Source: an uncultured Phascolarctobacterium sp. (GTDB taxonomy: Bacteria; Bacillota; Negativicutes; Acidaminococcales; Acidaminococcaceae). From it: a stretch of DNA of 42,409 bases. Of the stretch, positions 16,179-25,857 are shown in pieces (within the stretch, counting starts at the first letter, position 1; each line of letters begins with the position of its first letter). A model generated the notes under the pieces. The model did no database searches. It was not told the origin of the DNA and saw nothing but the letters and a program-made list of their open reading frames with translations. The translations under genes were made by a program, and so were the position numbers. The stretch covers positions 1 through 42,409 of the forward strand of contig CASEIL010000015.1 of assembly GCA_949288065.1 (NCBI GenBank), read 5' to 3'.

Positions 16179-16189
16179 GCTTAAACCTG
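16156..16189 (+). terminator. Stem-loop at the end of the toxin transcript
   Basis: CAGGTTTAGGCTTG (16156-16169) pairs with CAAGCTTAAACCTG (16176-16189), 14 positions with one G-U. The U-tract after it is weak (TATTGCATTTTA). It overlaps the antisense promoter, so its sequence is constrained twice. It probably ends the toxin mRNA. Confidence 0.55.
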
Positions 16190-16354
16190 TATTGCATTTT
16201 AGCCTTTTGTTTATTTGTAACTTTTCTGCAAAAAAATTTCAAAAAAGTTTTTCAAACGGCGTTTTTTTTGATATACTATTTACGATAATCTGAATGTTTT
16301 TGCACAACTAACAACTTAATTTAATTACCGGCTTTTTAGCCTCGAGGTGGAATA

Positions 16355-17365
16355 TTGCAAGTGTATATTTTAGCGTTTATTATAGCTCTTTTAGCAAGCT
16401 GGGTTTTAACACCCTATGTAAAAAAACTGGCATTTCGCATCGGCGCGCTTGATAAACCGGACGGACGCAAGGTTCATCACGGCATTATGCCGCGTTTGGG
16501 GGGCCTTGCTATTTATTTGGCGTTTGTAATTGCCGTGCTTGCCACCACGCACATCACACGCGACGTGTTTGCGCTACTTTTGGGCGGCACCGTTATTGTA
16601 ATTGTCGGCATTTTGGACGACAAATACCAGCTGCCGGCCAAGGTTAAGCTGCTGGGGCAGATTATAGCGGCGTGCGTTTTGGTTTTGTTTGATATTAAAA
16701 TTGAATGGCTGAATAACCCGTGGGGCGGCTATTTTTATCTGGAATACCTTTCCATACCGTTTACCATTTTCTGGATTATCAGCTTTACCAATGTTGTAAA
16801 CTTAATTGACGGGCTGGACGGGCTTGCTGCCGGCGTCGGCGCTATTGCCTCCATCACCGTTATTCTGGTTGCGGTGCAGCAGGGCTTTTATCCGGTTGCC
16901 GTTATTACGGCGGCGCTGGCGGGCGGCATTATCGGCTTCATCCGCTACAACTTTAACCCGGCCAGCATTTTTATGGGCGATACTGGTAGTATGTTTATCG
17001 GCTATATGCTGGCGGCAATTTCTATTTTCGGCGCGGTAAAAAGCGCTGCCACCATTGCGCTTTTAGTGCCTGCCGTGGCGCTGGGCCTGCCGATAATGGA
17101 CACCGCTTTTGCGATTGTGCGCCGCTACACCAACGGCCGCCCCATTTTCCAGCCTGATAAGGGGCATTTGCACCACAGGCTGCTTGCCATGGGCCTCAGC
17201 CAGAAGCAGGCGGTACTTTTAATGTATGTTATCAGCGCAGTGCTGGGCATTGCCGCCATACTTTTAACCGAGGTTGACGGCTACCTTGCCGCCGGCATCA
17301 TCGCCTGCATTATCTCGGGCGTGGCGCTGGGCGCTAAAAAGATTGGCATTTTAAACGACAGATAG
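16355..17365 (+). CDS. Undecaprenyl-phosphate GlcNAc-1-phosphate transferase (WecA/TagO/RgpG family)
   Basis: A 336-residue polytopic membrane enzyme of the MraY/WecA superfamily. It transfers GlcNAc-1-P from UDP-GlcNAc to undecaprenyl phosphate, starting cell-wall or surface polysaccharide synthesis. Motifs: RKVHHGIMPRLGG, GILDDKYQLPAKVKLLGQ (Mg2+-binding Asp-Asp), NVVNLIDGLDGLAAG, FMGDTGSMFIGY and the cytoplasmic His motif HLHHRL. About ten helices. The start is taken as TTG 16355 after GAGGTGG; the GTG at 16361 is equally possible. It is paired with a UDP-GlcNAc 2-epimerase, as in teichoic-acid linkage-unit or enterobacterial-common-antigen pathways. Confidence 0.92.
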   Translation: MQVYILAFIIALLASWVLTPYVKKLAFRIGALDKPDGRKVHHGIMPRLGGLAIYLAFVIAVLATTHITRDVFALLLGGTVIVIVGILDDKYQLPAKVKLLGQIIAACVLVLFDIKIEWLNNPWGGYFYLEYLSIPFTIFWIISFTNVVNLIDGLDGLAAGVGAIASITVILVAVQQGFYPVAVITAALAGGIIGFIRYNFNPASIFMGDTGSMFIGYMLAAISIFGAVKSAATIALLVPAVALGLPIMDTAFAIVRRYTNGRPIFQPDKGHLHHRLLAMGLSQKQAVLLMYVISAVLGIAAILLTEVDGYLAAGIIACIISGVALGAKKIGILNDR

Positions 17366-17376
17366 GAGTGGGTTTG

Positions 17377-18531
17377 ATGGCAAAGCTAAAGGTTATGACG
17401 GTTTTCGGCACAAGGCCGGAAGCCATAAAAATGTGCCCGCTGGTTTTGGAGCTGCGCAAGCACCCCGAAGAAATTGAACCGCTGGTGGCAGTAACTGCCC
17501 AGCACCGCGAAATGCTGGACCAGGTGCTGCACCTTTTTGGCATTACCCCCGATTACGATTTAAACATTATGAGCGCCGGGCAAACGCTGTACGACGTTAC
17601 GGAAAAAGCCCTGCGCGGCCTGCAAAAGGTGCTTGAAGAAGCTAAGCCCGACCTTGTTTTGGTGCACGGCGATACTACCACCACCTTTGCTGGCGCGCTG
17701 GCGGCGTTTTATGCGCAAATACCCGTTGGGCATGTAGAAGCGGGGCTGCGCACCGGCAACAAATATTCCCCCTTCCCGGAGGAGATGAACCGCAAATTAA
17801 CCGGCGCTTTGGCGGATTACCACTTTGCGCCGACGGCGACAAGCAAGGCGAACCTGCTGCGCGAGAACGTGCCCGAAGCACAGATTACCGTTACCGGCAA
17901 CACCGTTATCGACGCGCTGAAAACCACCGTTAAACCGGGCTACCGCTTTGGCGACGACGCCCTGCATGAAGTTTTGGACAGCGGCAAACGCCTTATTTTA
18001 ATGACCACGCACCGCCGCGAAAACCTGGGCGAACCGATGCGCCACGTTTACAAAGCCCTGTGCGAGGTACTGCGCACCCACAGCGACGTGGAAGCCATCT
18101 TCCCCGTACACAAAAACCCCAAAGTACGCCAGATTGTAAACGAAGAGCTGGGCCACCTGCCGCAGGTGCATTTAATAGAGCCGCTTGATTATGAACCCTT
18201 TGCCAACTTAATGGCGCGCGTGGATATTGTGCTTACCGACAGCGGCGGCATACAGGAAGAAGCCCCCGCGCTGGGCAAACCCGTGCTGGTGCTGCGCGAC
18301 ACCACCGAGCGCCCCGAAGCCGTAACAGCCGGCACGGTAAAGCTCATTGGCACCGCTTACGCGGATGTGCTGCGCGAAACAAACCTGCTTTTAGATAACC
18401 CCGAACACTACCGCGCCATGGCGGAAGCCGTTAACCCTTACGGCGACGGCGAAGCCTGCGCCCGCATTGTAGGCTGCATTTTAAACGAATTTGGCATAAG
18501 TGATAAAAAAATTACAGAATTTCAGCCGTGA
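17377..18531 (+). CDS. wecB: UDP-N-acetylglucosamine 2-epimerase (non-hydrolysing)
   Basis: A 384-residue GT-B-fold enzyme interconverting UDP-GlcNAc and UDP-ManNAc. It starts KVMTVFGTRPEAIKMCPLV. Further signatures: VHGDTTTTFAGALAAFY, PVGHVEAGLRTGN, the His-Arg-Arg-Glu-Asn substrate motif in TTHRRENLGE, and VLTDSGGIQEEAPALGKPVL. ATG 17377 has AGGAG at 8 nt; an in-frame GTG at 17368 is closer to the SD. It lies 11 bp after the WecA-like gene, so the two form a unit. The names wecB and mnaA are both used for this enzyme. Confidence 0.94.
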   Translation: MAKLKVMTVFGTRPEAIKMCPLVLELRKHPEEIEPLVAVTAQHREMLDQVLHLFGITPDYDLNIMSAGQTLYDVTEKALRGLQKVLEEAKPDLVLVHGDTTTTFAGALAAFYAQIPVGHVEAGLRTGNKYSPFPEEMNRKLTGALADYHFAPTATSKANLLRENVPEAQITVTGNTVIDALKTTVKPGYRFGDDALHEVLDSGKRLILMTTHRRENLGEPMRHVYKALCEVLRTHSDVEAIFPVHKNPKVRQIVNEELGHLPQVHLIEPLDYEPFANLMARVDIVLTDSGGIQEEAPALGKPVLVLRDTTERPEAVTAGTVKLIGTAYADVLRETNLLLDNPEHYRAMAEAVNPYGDGEACARIVGCILNEFGISDKKITEFQP

Positions 18532-18629
18532 CCTTGAAAAAAGGTTGAAAAAACTGTATTTTTTATGTAAAATATTAAACGAGTTTTAGACAAAATTTCA
18601 CGATTTTGCCAAAAAGTTGCTATTATAAA

Positions 18630-18658
18630 TTGCAATATTACCATAAATTTTATATAAT
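18630..18658 (+). promoter_or_regulatory. Promoter of the ATP synthase operon
   Basis: TTGCAA (18630-18635), 17-bp spacer, TATAAT (18653-18658), 29 bp before the first gene. The 150-bp spacer before it is strongly AT-rich. Confidence 0.7.
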
Positions 18659-18687
18659 TAAACTAAAGATATGCAGGGGGGATTTTT

Positions 18688-18957
18688 ATGAACCCTAACA
18701 TTGCGGCAGTATTGCAGGCGCTTGTTTTTGCAACCTCGGTTGTGGGCATTATCAGTGCCAATATTTTAGCCGGTTACTTTGTGGGCGGCTATCTTGATGT
18801 GTATTTTAACACCGGCGGCAATACCTTGCGGCTTGTGTTTTCTGTTGGCGGCGTTGTAACCGCCTTTATGACGATTTATAAGATGATTAAAAACGATTTA
18901 CTGCTTCCTTCTAATAAGAAGCCCAAACCCGGAAAGGACAACAAACATGGAAAATAA
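18688..18957 (+). CDS. AtpZ/AtpI-like small membrane protein
   Basis: An 89-residue protein with two hydrophobic helices (about 8-33 and 45-65) joined by a short polar turn with G-G-Y-L-D, and a lysine-rich tail. This is the form of AtpZ, the small protein encoded first in many Bacillota atp operons and proposed to act with AtpI in Mg2+/Ca2+ uptake or c-ring assembly. SD GGGGGGA precedes the ATG. It overlaps the following atpI gene by 11 bp, indicating coupling. Confidence 0.75.
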   Translation: MNPNIAAVLQALVFATSVVGIISANILAGYFVGGYLDVYFNTGGNTLRLVFSVGGVVTAFMTIYKMIKNDLLLPSNKKPKPGKDNKHGK

Positions 18958-19360
18958 AATGGTTGCCCGGGTTTATGCGGCGTGGAGCAAGGTAATCATC
19001 AGGCAGTCTGTTTTTTCGTTAATTGCACTACTTTTTATTATATATTTTTTTAATTTGCAAACTGCCTTTACCTGGTTTGTTGGCTTTGCCGCCGGGATTT
19101 TAGACAGTGTTGTTGTATTTATGGGCGTGCGCAAGGGAATGAAGGAAAATCCCGAAAGAGCACCCGTAATAATGCAGAAAAACATGTTTAAGCGCATGGC
19201 GCTGCTGTTTTTAATTACCTTTGTTATGTTAAAGCTGGGCCTTAATGCAGCCGGTCTGTTTTTAGGGTTCCTGCTTATGCATATATTTTTATTATTAAAC
19301 TTAATAATCATCACGGCCCGCAATACACAAAAAGCGGCAGACGTGAAGAAAGGAGAGTGA
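18947..19360 (+). CDS. atpI: ATP synthase subunit I
   Basis: A 137-residue protein with four hydrophobic helices (about 20-38, 44-63, 84-100 and 104-122), matching the AtpI family, an assembly helper for the c-ring that is not part of the final enzyme. The basic stretch between helices 2 and 3 (RKGMKENPERAPVIMQKNMF) is typical. The start overlaps atpZ. The gene ends 4 bp before atpB, whose SD is formed by GAAAGGAG at its own stop. Confidence 0.85.
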   Translation: MENKMVARVYAAWSKVIIRQSVFSLIALLFIIYFFNLQTAFTWFVGFAAGILDSVVVFMGVRKGMKENPERAPVIMQKNMFKRMALLFLITFVMLKLGLNAAGLFLGFLLMHIFLLLNLIIITARNTQKAADVKKGE

Positions 19361-19364
19361 CAGA

Positions 19365-20066
19365 ATGGGAAATGTTGAAGCGGAAGCAAGCAATGAAATT
19401 ATTCATTACATGCCGGTGGAGATTTTTGATGGCGTTGTAGTTAATATGCAATCCATTTACATGTCCTGGCTGGCAATGGTTGTTGTCATGATCATTGTAT
19501 TTGCTGCTACCAGAAACCCCAAGCTGGTGCCGTCCGGTATCCAGAACATTACGGAAATGCTGATTGACTGGCTGAGCGATCTGATGAACAAAAATCTGGG
19601 CACAGAGGGAACCCGTAAGGTAACGCCGTTTATTATTACTCTGTTCCTGTACCTGTTTATTTCTAACGAAATAGGCCTTTTGCCGCAGGTTGGCGTACAT
19701 TTCACTTCTCCGACAAATGACGTCAATGTAACGCTTGGTATGGCAATCTTAGTATCGCTTACCGTATACTTCTTGGGTGTTGCGCGCCATGGGCTTGGCT
19801 ATTTTAAGCATTTTATTCAGCCTTCGGTTTTATTCCTTCCGCTGAATCTGTTGGAAGAACTTTCCAAACCTTTAACCATGGCCCTTCGTCTATTCGGTAA
19901 TATCCTCGCAGGCGAAATTTTACTTATTGTATTATACATGCTTGCACCGTGGATTATTCCGGAACTTTGGGTTGGCTTCAGCCTTATCGTAGGCTTCTTG
20001 CAGGCATTTATTTTTACAATGCTGACAATGACTGCTATTGCCCCTGTCTTCAGGGCGCATCACTAA
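19365..20066 (+). CDS. atpB: F-type ATP synthase subunit a
   Basis: A 233-residue membrane subunit that forms the ion half-channels against the c-ring. The essential arginine lies in TMALRLFGNILAGEI. NLLEELSKPLTMALRLFGN is the standard region, and the C-terminal helix hairpin ends in FTMLTMTAIAPVF. Length and topology are ordinary for Bacillota. SD GAAAGGAGAGTGA is upstream of ATG 19365. Confidence 0.96.
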   Translation: MGNVEAEASNEIIHYMPVEIFDGVVVNMQSIYMSWLAMVVVMIIVFAATRNPKLVPSGIQNITEMLIDWLSDLMNKNLGTEGTRKVTPFIITLFLYLFISNEIGLLPQVGVHFTSPTNDVNVTLGMAILVSLTVYFLGVARHGLGYFKHFIQPSVLFLPLNLLEELSKPLTMALRLFGNILAGEILLIVLYMLAPWIIPELWVGFSLIVGFLQAFIFTMLTMTAIAPVFRAHH

Positions 20067-20162
20067 GGCGCAACGCTTTGGTGTGTTAACTCTGTTTCAA
20101 ATTTATTTTATATAATTTGAAAAAATTTTTAAAAACATGTATTTGAAAGGATGTATCTGAAA
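20067..20162 (+). promoter_or_regulatory. AU-rich leader in front of atpE
   Basis: The 96-bp gap between atpB and atpE is nearly all A/T and contains an inverted repeat TTCAAAT/ATTTGAA (about 20095-20121). An AU-rich region before atpE boosts translation of the c subunit, which is needed in many copies, in E. coli; a similar role is inferred here. AAAGG at 20146-20150 serves the ATG at 20163. Confidence 0.45.
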
Positions 20163-20417
20163 ATGACTGAAAACGCTATTATTATCGCAACCTCCGTACT
20201 CGCTGCTGCTATTATCGGTGCATGTGCTTCTTTTGCTGCAACCAAAGGTGACTCCACTGTTGCTTCCAAAGCTCTGGAATGCATGGCTCGTCAGCCGGAA
20301 CAGGCTTCCACTTTCCAGGTTAACATGCTTATCGGTATCGGCCTTGTAGAATCTATTCCTATTATCGCTTCCGTTATCGCTATCGTTCTCGTATTTGCTA
20401 ACCCGTTCTTAGGCTAA
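20163..20417 (+). CDS. atpE: F-type ATP synthase subunit c, atypical helix 1
   Basis: An 84-residue two-helix proteolipid; the ATG at 20163 is used because the in-frame ATG at 20151 touches the SD. The loop motif A-R-Q-P-E (42-46) and the ion-binding Glu63 (LVES) are intact. Helix 1 is unusual. The normal GxGxGxGxG motif reads Ser23-x-Ala25-x-Thr27-x-Gly29-x-Ser31, Lys28 sits inside it, and Asp30 lies exactly 33 residues before Glu63, where Na+-type c subunits have Gln32 or Glu32 (Ilyobacter numbering). Ser64 matches the Na+ ligand Ser66, while Thr67 is replaced by Ile65. The coupling ion is therefore open; the site has two carboxylates. It is part of the same operon as the delta-alpha fusion. 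Confidence 0.93.
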   Translation: MTENAIIIATSVLAAAIIGACASFAATKGDSTVASKALECMARQPEQASTFQVNMLIGIGLVESIPIIASVIAIVLVFANPFLG

Positions 20418-20464
20418 TCTAAACCACGCGACAGGGATTTGAAAAGAAAAGGAGAGTGCTATAA

Positions 20465-20953
20465 TTGGCTGATATTAATGCAACACTTATTGCGCAGATC
20501 CTGAACTTTCTTGTTCTTTTGGCAATCCTCGCGAAGTTTGCTTACAAACCGTTGCTTAAAGTAATGGAAGAACGCCGCACACGCATTGCAAATGATTTGG
20601 ATTCCGCAGAACAAACCAGATTGCAGGCCGAACAGCTGAAAGCCGAATACGAAAAAATGATTGCCGGCGCCCGCGCCGAAGCAACCGCTATCGTAGAGCG
20701 CGCTACCAAGGTTGGCCAGAACCTGCATGATGAGCTTGTTGAACAGGCACGTGTGGAAAAAGAAGAAATGATTGCAAGTGCCAAAGAACAAATTGAAGCG
20801 GAAAAACGCCAGGCTATGCTTGACATCCGCTCGGAAGTTATCGCACTTAGCACAGTAATTGCCGGTAAAATTATCGACGCCAAATTGGATTCTGCCAAGG
20901 ATAAAGAGTTGACAGTTTCTGTTACGGACGAAGTTTTAAAAAATCGCAATTAA
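20465..20953 (+). CDS. atpF: F-type ATP synthase subunit b
   Basis: A 162-residue peripheral-stalk subunit with one N-terminal helix (LIAQILNFLVLLAILAKFAY) and a long charged coiled coil (about 30-150). The start is TTG 20465 with AAAGGAGAG upstream; no ATG fits. Length and features are normal for a b subunit and there is no delta domain at its C-terminus, unlike the b-delta fusions of mycobacteria. The next gene starts 84 bp later and is the delta-alpha fusion, so no room exists for a free delta gene. Confidence 0.93.
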   Translation: MADINATLIAQILNFLVLLAILAKFAYKPLLKVMEERRTRIANDLDSAEQTRLQAEQLKAEYEKMIAGARAEATAIVERATKVGQNLHDELVEQARVEKEEMIASAKEQIEAEKRQAMLDIRSEVIALSTVIAGKIIDAKLDSAKDKELTVSVTDEVLKNRN

Positions 20954-21037
20954 ATAATAGTGTGATGGGGATTGAGTTGTAACCCTATTTGTTGTTTTAT
21001 CATTTATAAAAAGACGATACGGAGGTGATTGATACAG

Positions 21038-22894
21038 ATGGAGAACGAAAACACTTTTGCTTTAATCAGAAAATGCCTTATCGGCTTTGAGTTCGACATG
21101 GCCAAAGTACCTTATGACAACCTCATCGACGATAAGATGATTGCTGTTAAAGTAGTAACCGCAAAACGTCTCACTGTATCTGAATACGAATCTGTTTCCG
21201 TAATTCTGGCCGATAAACTTGGCAAGGATGTATACCTTGAAAAAGTTGTTGACCCCGAAATTATCGGCGGCGTTATCGTAAAAATCGGCGATGAAGTTTA
21301 TGATGCAAGTTCCAGACGTCAGCTTGAAAAAATTACTGACGAAATGGAATCTGTTGATTTGGACGGAAAAACGATTGGTGAAGCTAAGGAATTAACCCAG
21401 GCTTTAAATAAAAAAGTCAGCGGCTATACCGTTGATGTAAATCTTGAAGAAGTCGGCATTATCGAAAAAGTCGGCGACGGCATTGCTACCGTTAGCGGTA
21501 TGACCGGCGCTATGGCAGGCGAACTTGTTGAGCTGCCCGGCGGCGTTACCGGCATGGTACAAAACCTGTGGCCTGACGAAATCGGTGTTGTACTTATGGG
21601 CGGCGAAACCGTCATTAAAGAAGGCGACATCGTACGCCGTACCGGCCATATCATGGAAATCCCGGTTGGCGAAGCTATGCTCGGCAGAATCGTTAACCCG
21701 CTCGGCCAGGCTATCGACGGCAAGGGCGAAATTAAAGCTACCGATGTACGCAAAATCGAATCTCCGGCACCCGGCATTGCAGACCGCCAGCCGGTAGACG
21801 TTCCTTTGCAGACCGGTATTAAAGCTATCGACGCGCTCGTTCCTATCGGACGCGGCCAGCGCGAACTTATCATCGGCGACCGCGGCACCGGTAAAACCGC
21901 AGTTGCAGTTGATACCATCCTGAACCAGAAAGGCCTCGGCGTTATCTGCATTTATGTAGCTATCGGCCAAAAGGCTTCTACCGTAGCACGTATTGCCCGT
22001 ACCCTTGAACAGCACGGAGCTATGAGCTACTCCATTATCGTTGCCGCAACTGCTGCTGATTCTGCTCCGCTTCAGTACCTTGCTCCGTATGCAGGCGTAT
22101 CCATTGCAGAGCACTTCATGGATCAGGGAAAAGACGTTCTGTGCGTATACGACGACCTTTCCAAACACGCCGTTGCATACCGCGCAATGTCCCTCTTGCT
22201 CCGCCGTCCTCCTGGACGTGAAGCATACCCCGGCGACGTATTCTACTTACATTCCCGTCTTCTGGAACGTGCTGCACGCCGTAACCCGGCAGCAGGCGGC
22301 GGTTCCATCACCGCACTGCCGATTATCGAAACTCTGGCAGGCGACGTAGGCGGTTACATCCCGACTAACGTAATTTCCATTACCGACGGTCAGATTTACC
22401 TCGAATCCGAGCTCTTCTACGCTGGTATCCGTCCGGCTATCAACGTAGGCCTTTCGGTATCCCGTGTAGGCGGCAGCGCGCAGATTAAAGCAATGAAATC
22501 CGTTGCAGGTACCCTGCGTCTTGACCTTGCACAATACCGCGAACTGGCTGCATTCGCTCAGTTCGGTTCTGACCTTGATAAAGCTACCAAGGCACAGCTC
22601 GACCGCGGCGCCCGCATGACGGAAGTTCTTAAACAGGGCCAGTATGTTCCGCTTTCCGTTGATAAACAGGTTATTTCCCTGTATGCGGCAACTAAAGGCT
22701 ATGTAGATGATATTCCGGTACATGACGTAAGCCGTTTCGAGAAAGAACTGCTTGCATTCATGGCAGCCAACTATCCGCAGGTTAGCGAATCCATTGTAGC
22801 TGAAAAGAAAATCACTGACGAAAATGAAGCTACTTTGAAGAAAGCTATCGCTGAATTTAAGGAAACATTTGCAGTCACCGGACAAGCGAGGTGA
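21038..22894 (+). CDS. atpA: Fusion of delta C-terminal domain with ATP synthase alpha subunit
   Basis: A single 618-residue frame; alpha alone is normally about 500-515. Residues about 33-102 read as the delta (AtpH) C-terminal domain: [20 protein letters not shown], then [20 protein letters not shown], then [18 protein letters not shown], matching the 'K-V-D-P-x-x-I-G-G-V-x-x-x-x-G-D-x-x-x-D-x-S-x-R-x-x-L' pattern. From about 116 on it is alpha: [19 protein letters not shown], the P-loop GDRGTGKTA and the region [18 protein letters not shown]. The N-terminal six-helix domain of delta is missing; only about 32 residues precede the preserved part. ATG 21038 has GGAGGTGA at 9 nt; TTG 21029 abuts that SD. 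An in-frame ATG at 21344 (Met103) could give a plain alpha, but no good SD precedes it. Confidence 0.93.
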   Translation: MENENTFALIRKCLIGFEFDMAKVPYDNLIDDKMIAVKVVTAKRLTVSEYESVSVILADKLGKDVYLEKVVDPEIIGGVIVKIGDEVYDASSRRQLEKITDEMESVDLDGKTIGEAKELTQALNKKVSGYTVDVNLEEVGIIEKVGDGIATVSGMTGAMAGELVELPGGVTGMVQNLWPDEIGVVLMGGETVIKEGDIVRRTGHIMEIPVGEAMLGRIVNPLGQAIDGKGEIKATDVRKIESPAPGIADRQPVDVPLQTGIKAIDALVPIGRGQRELIIGDRGTGKTAVAVDTILNQKGLGVICIYVAIGQKASTVARIARTLEQHGAMSYSIIVAATAADSAPLQYLAPYAGVSIAEHFMDQGKDVLCVYDDLSKHAVAYRAMSLLLRRPPGREAYPGDVFYLHSRLLERAARRNPAAGGGSITALPIIETLAGDVGGYIPTNVISITDGQIYLESELFYAGIRPAINVGLSVSRVGGSAQIKAMKSVAGTLRLDLAQYRELAAFAQFGSDLDKATKAQLDRGARMTEVLKQGQYVPLSVDKQVISLYAATKGYVDDIPVHDVSRFEKELLAFMAANYPQVSESIVAEKKITDENEATLKKAIAEFKETFAVTGQAR

Positions 22895-22901
22895 TTAACT
22901 G

Positions 22902-23822
22902 ATGGCTACTCCACGCGAAATACACCGGCACATGAAGAGCGTCCAGAACATTCAGCAGATAACCAAAGCTATGAAAATGGTTGCTGCGGCTCGTCTGCGC
23001 CGTGCGCAGGAAAAAGCAGCATCAAGCCGTCCTTTTGCAGATAAGATAAGAGAATTACTGATCAGTGCCGTAAGCGATAAAGAGATGCTGGCGCATCTGA
23101 ATTACAAAGAGCACCCGCTTTTGGAAGTACGCCCGGTTAAAAATGTTGCTTATGTTGTAGTAAGCGCCGATAAAGGTTTGGCCGGCGCCTACAACAGTAA
23201 CGTACTTAAATTTGCGTTGGCGCATTTGATGGAAGAAGAAAATCCCGTTCTTGTAACTGTTGGACGTAAAGCCAAGGACTTCTTTACTCGCCGTGGATTT
23301 AATGTAGAAGCTTCTTATTTCGGTTTTTCGGATAAGCCTACTTATAATGAAGCAAGAACCATTGCCGCCGCTGTTTCCAAAATGTTTGTTGAAGGAAAAG
23401 TGGACGAGGTTAAAGTTATTTACACCAAGTTCAAATCGGCGCTTTCGTTCTCTCCGGATATGGCAGACCTTCTTCCGGTTGTACCGCCCAGCGCTGATAC
23501 CGCCGCTGATGCGGATATGCCGTGGGATGATGATGAACCTAAGGCAGCTAAGGAAGATACTATTCCGGAAATCATTTTTGAACCTGAGGCTGAACAGGTG
23601 CTTAAAGCCCTTGTTCCTTATTATGCGGAAACCGTGCTTTATGCTGGATTTATGCAGTCGGCAGCCAGTGAGCTTGGCGCGCGTATGACTGCCATGTCGT
23701 CTGCGACTGATAACGCCAGCAAGCTGATGAAGACTCTTGAACTTTCTTATAATAAAGCCCGGCAAGCTGGTATTACCAGAGAAATTAGTGAAATCGTTGG
23801 CGGCGCAGAGGCGCTGCAATAG
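22902..23822 (+). CDS. atpG: F-type ATP synthase subunit gamma
   Basis: A 306-residue central-stalk subunit. It begins ATPREIHRHMKSVQNIQQIT, the usual N-terminal coiled-coil arm, and ends in the C-terminal arm MTAMSSATDNASKLMKTLEL. An acidic, Ala/Asp-rich loop at about 198-230 (around PWDDDEPKAAKEDT) is longer than in many relatives but lies in a position of known variation. SD GCGAGGTGA precedes the ATG, overlapping the end of the alpha gene region. Function is normal rotor coupling. Confidence 0.95.
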   Translation: MATPREIHRHMKSVQNIQQITKAMKMVAAARLRRAQEKAASSRPFADKIRELLISAVSDKEMLAHLNYKEHPLLEVRPVKNVAYVVVSADKGLAGAYNSNVLKFALAHLMEEENPVLVTVGRKAKDFFTRRGFNVEASYFGFSDKPTYNEARTIAAAVSKMFVEGKVDEVKVIYTKFKSALSFSPDMADLLPVVPPSADTAADADMPWDDDEPKAAKEDTIPEIIFEPEAEQVLKALVPYYAETVLYAGFMQSAASELGARMTAMSSATDNASKLMKTLELSYNKARQAGITREISEIVGGAEALQ

Positions 23823-25253
<1,431 letters not shown>

Positions 25254-25257
25254 TTGC

Positions 25258-25674
25258 ATGGAAAAAGTGATGCAATTGGAAATTGTAACACCTGATAAAT
25301 ACTTTATGAAGCTTGACAATGTTAAGTATGCTTACTTTAATGCGCTGGACGGCGGCATCGGCGTTTTCGCCAACCATCTGCCGCTGATTACCGCCTTGAA
25401 GGACGCACCCTTTAAATACAGGGACGACAGCGACAAGGAACACTTCATTCATTTATCGGGCGGCTTTGCTGAGGTAATGAACAACAAAATTACCATTCTC
25501 AGCATTCAGGCCGAAGCAGCTGAGGATATCGACCTTGAACGCGCTAAAGCAGCGCTGAAAAGAGCCGAAGAACGCATCAGCAATTTTACCGAGGATGTTA
25601 ACATCCAAAGGGCGCAGGCTGCTAAAACCCGTGCTCTCGGCAGAATTAAAACTGTTGAAGCTGCTAAACAATAA
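25258..25674 (+). CDS. atpC: F-type ATP synthase subunit epsilon
   Basis: A 138-residue subunit with the N-terminal beta-sandwich (LEIVTPDKYFMKLDNVKYAY, then DGGIGVFANHLPLITALKDA) and the C-terminal two-helix domain (ERAKAALKRAEERISN... to the end) that can inhibit ATP hydrolysis. It closes the operon, 8 bp before a clean terminator. Confidence 0.95.
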   Translation: MEKVMQLEIVTPDKYFMKLDNVKYAYFNALDGGIGVFANHLPLITALKDAPFKYRDDSDKEHFIHLSGGFAEVMNNKITILSIQAEAAEDIDLERAKAALKRAEERISNFTEDVNIQRAQAAKTRALGRIKTVEAAKQ

Positions 25675-25682
25675 TATAACTA

Positions 25683-25714
25683 AAACGCACCTCTTAACCG
25701 GGGTGCGTTTTTTT
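25683..25714 (+). terminator. Terminator of the ATP synthase operon
   Basis: AAACGCACC (25683-25691) and GGTGCGTTT (25702-25710) form a perfect 9-bp stem with a 10-nt loop, ending in a run of seven T. Confidence 0.92.
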
Positions 25715-25787
25715 ATGCCCTTTTCGCCGCAAGGCAGAAGCAATTTAACAAAAGCGCAAATTTTAAGGCATTACACAAAATGTTTGC

Positions 25788-25816
25788 TTGTGTTATGCCG
25801 TAAGATAAGATAAAAT
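25788..25816 (+). promoter_or_regulatory. Promoter of ftsH
   Basis: TTGTGT (25788-25793), 17-bp spacer, TAAAAT (25811-25816), 41 bp before ATG 25858. Confidence 0.5.
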
Positions 25817-25857
25817 ATATTTGTAATTTTGCAGGCTTTGGTTTATATGGAGGGAAT

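Noticed and set aside
21404..22168. Minus-strand open frame within atpA
   Set aside because: Shadow of the alpha gene; composition is implausible for a protein and no promoter or SD fits.
22902..23822. Gamma-subunit acidic loop as a novel regulatory insertion
   Set aside because: The loop at about residues 198-230 is longer than average but lies where gamma subunits vary in length; it is not at the redox-insert position of chloroplast or cyanobacterial gamma.
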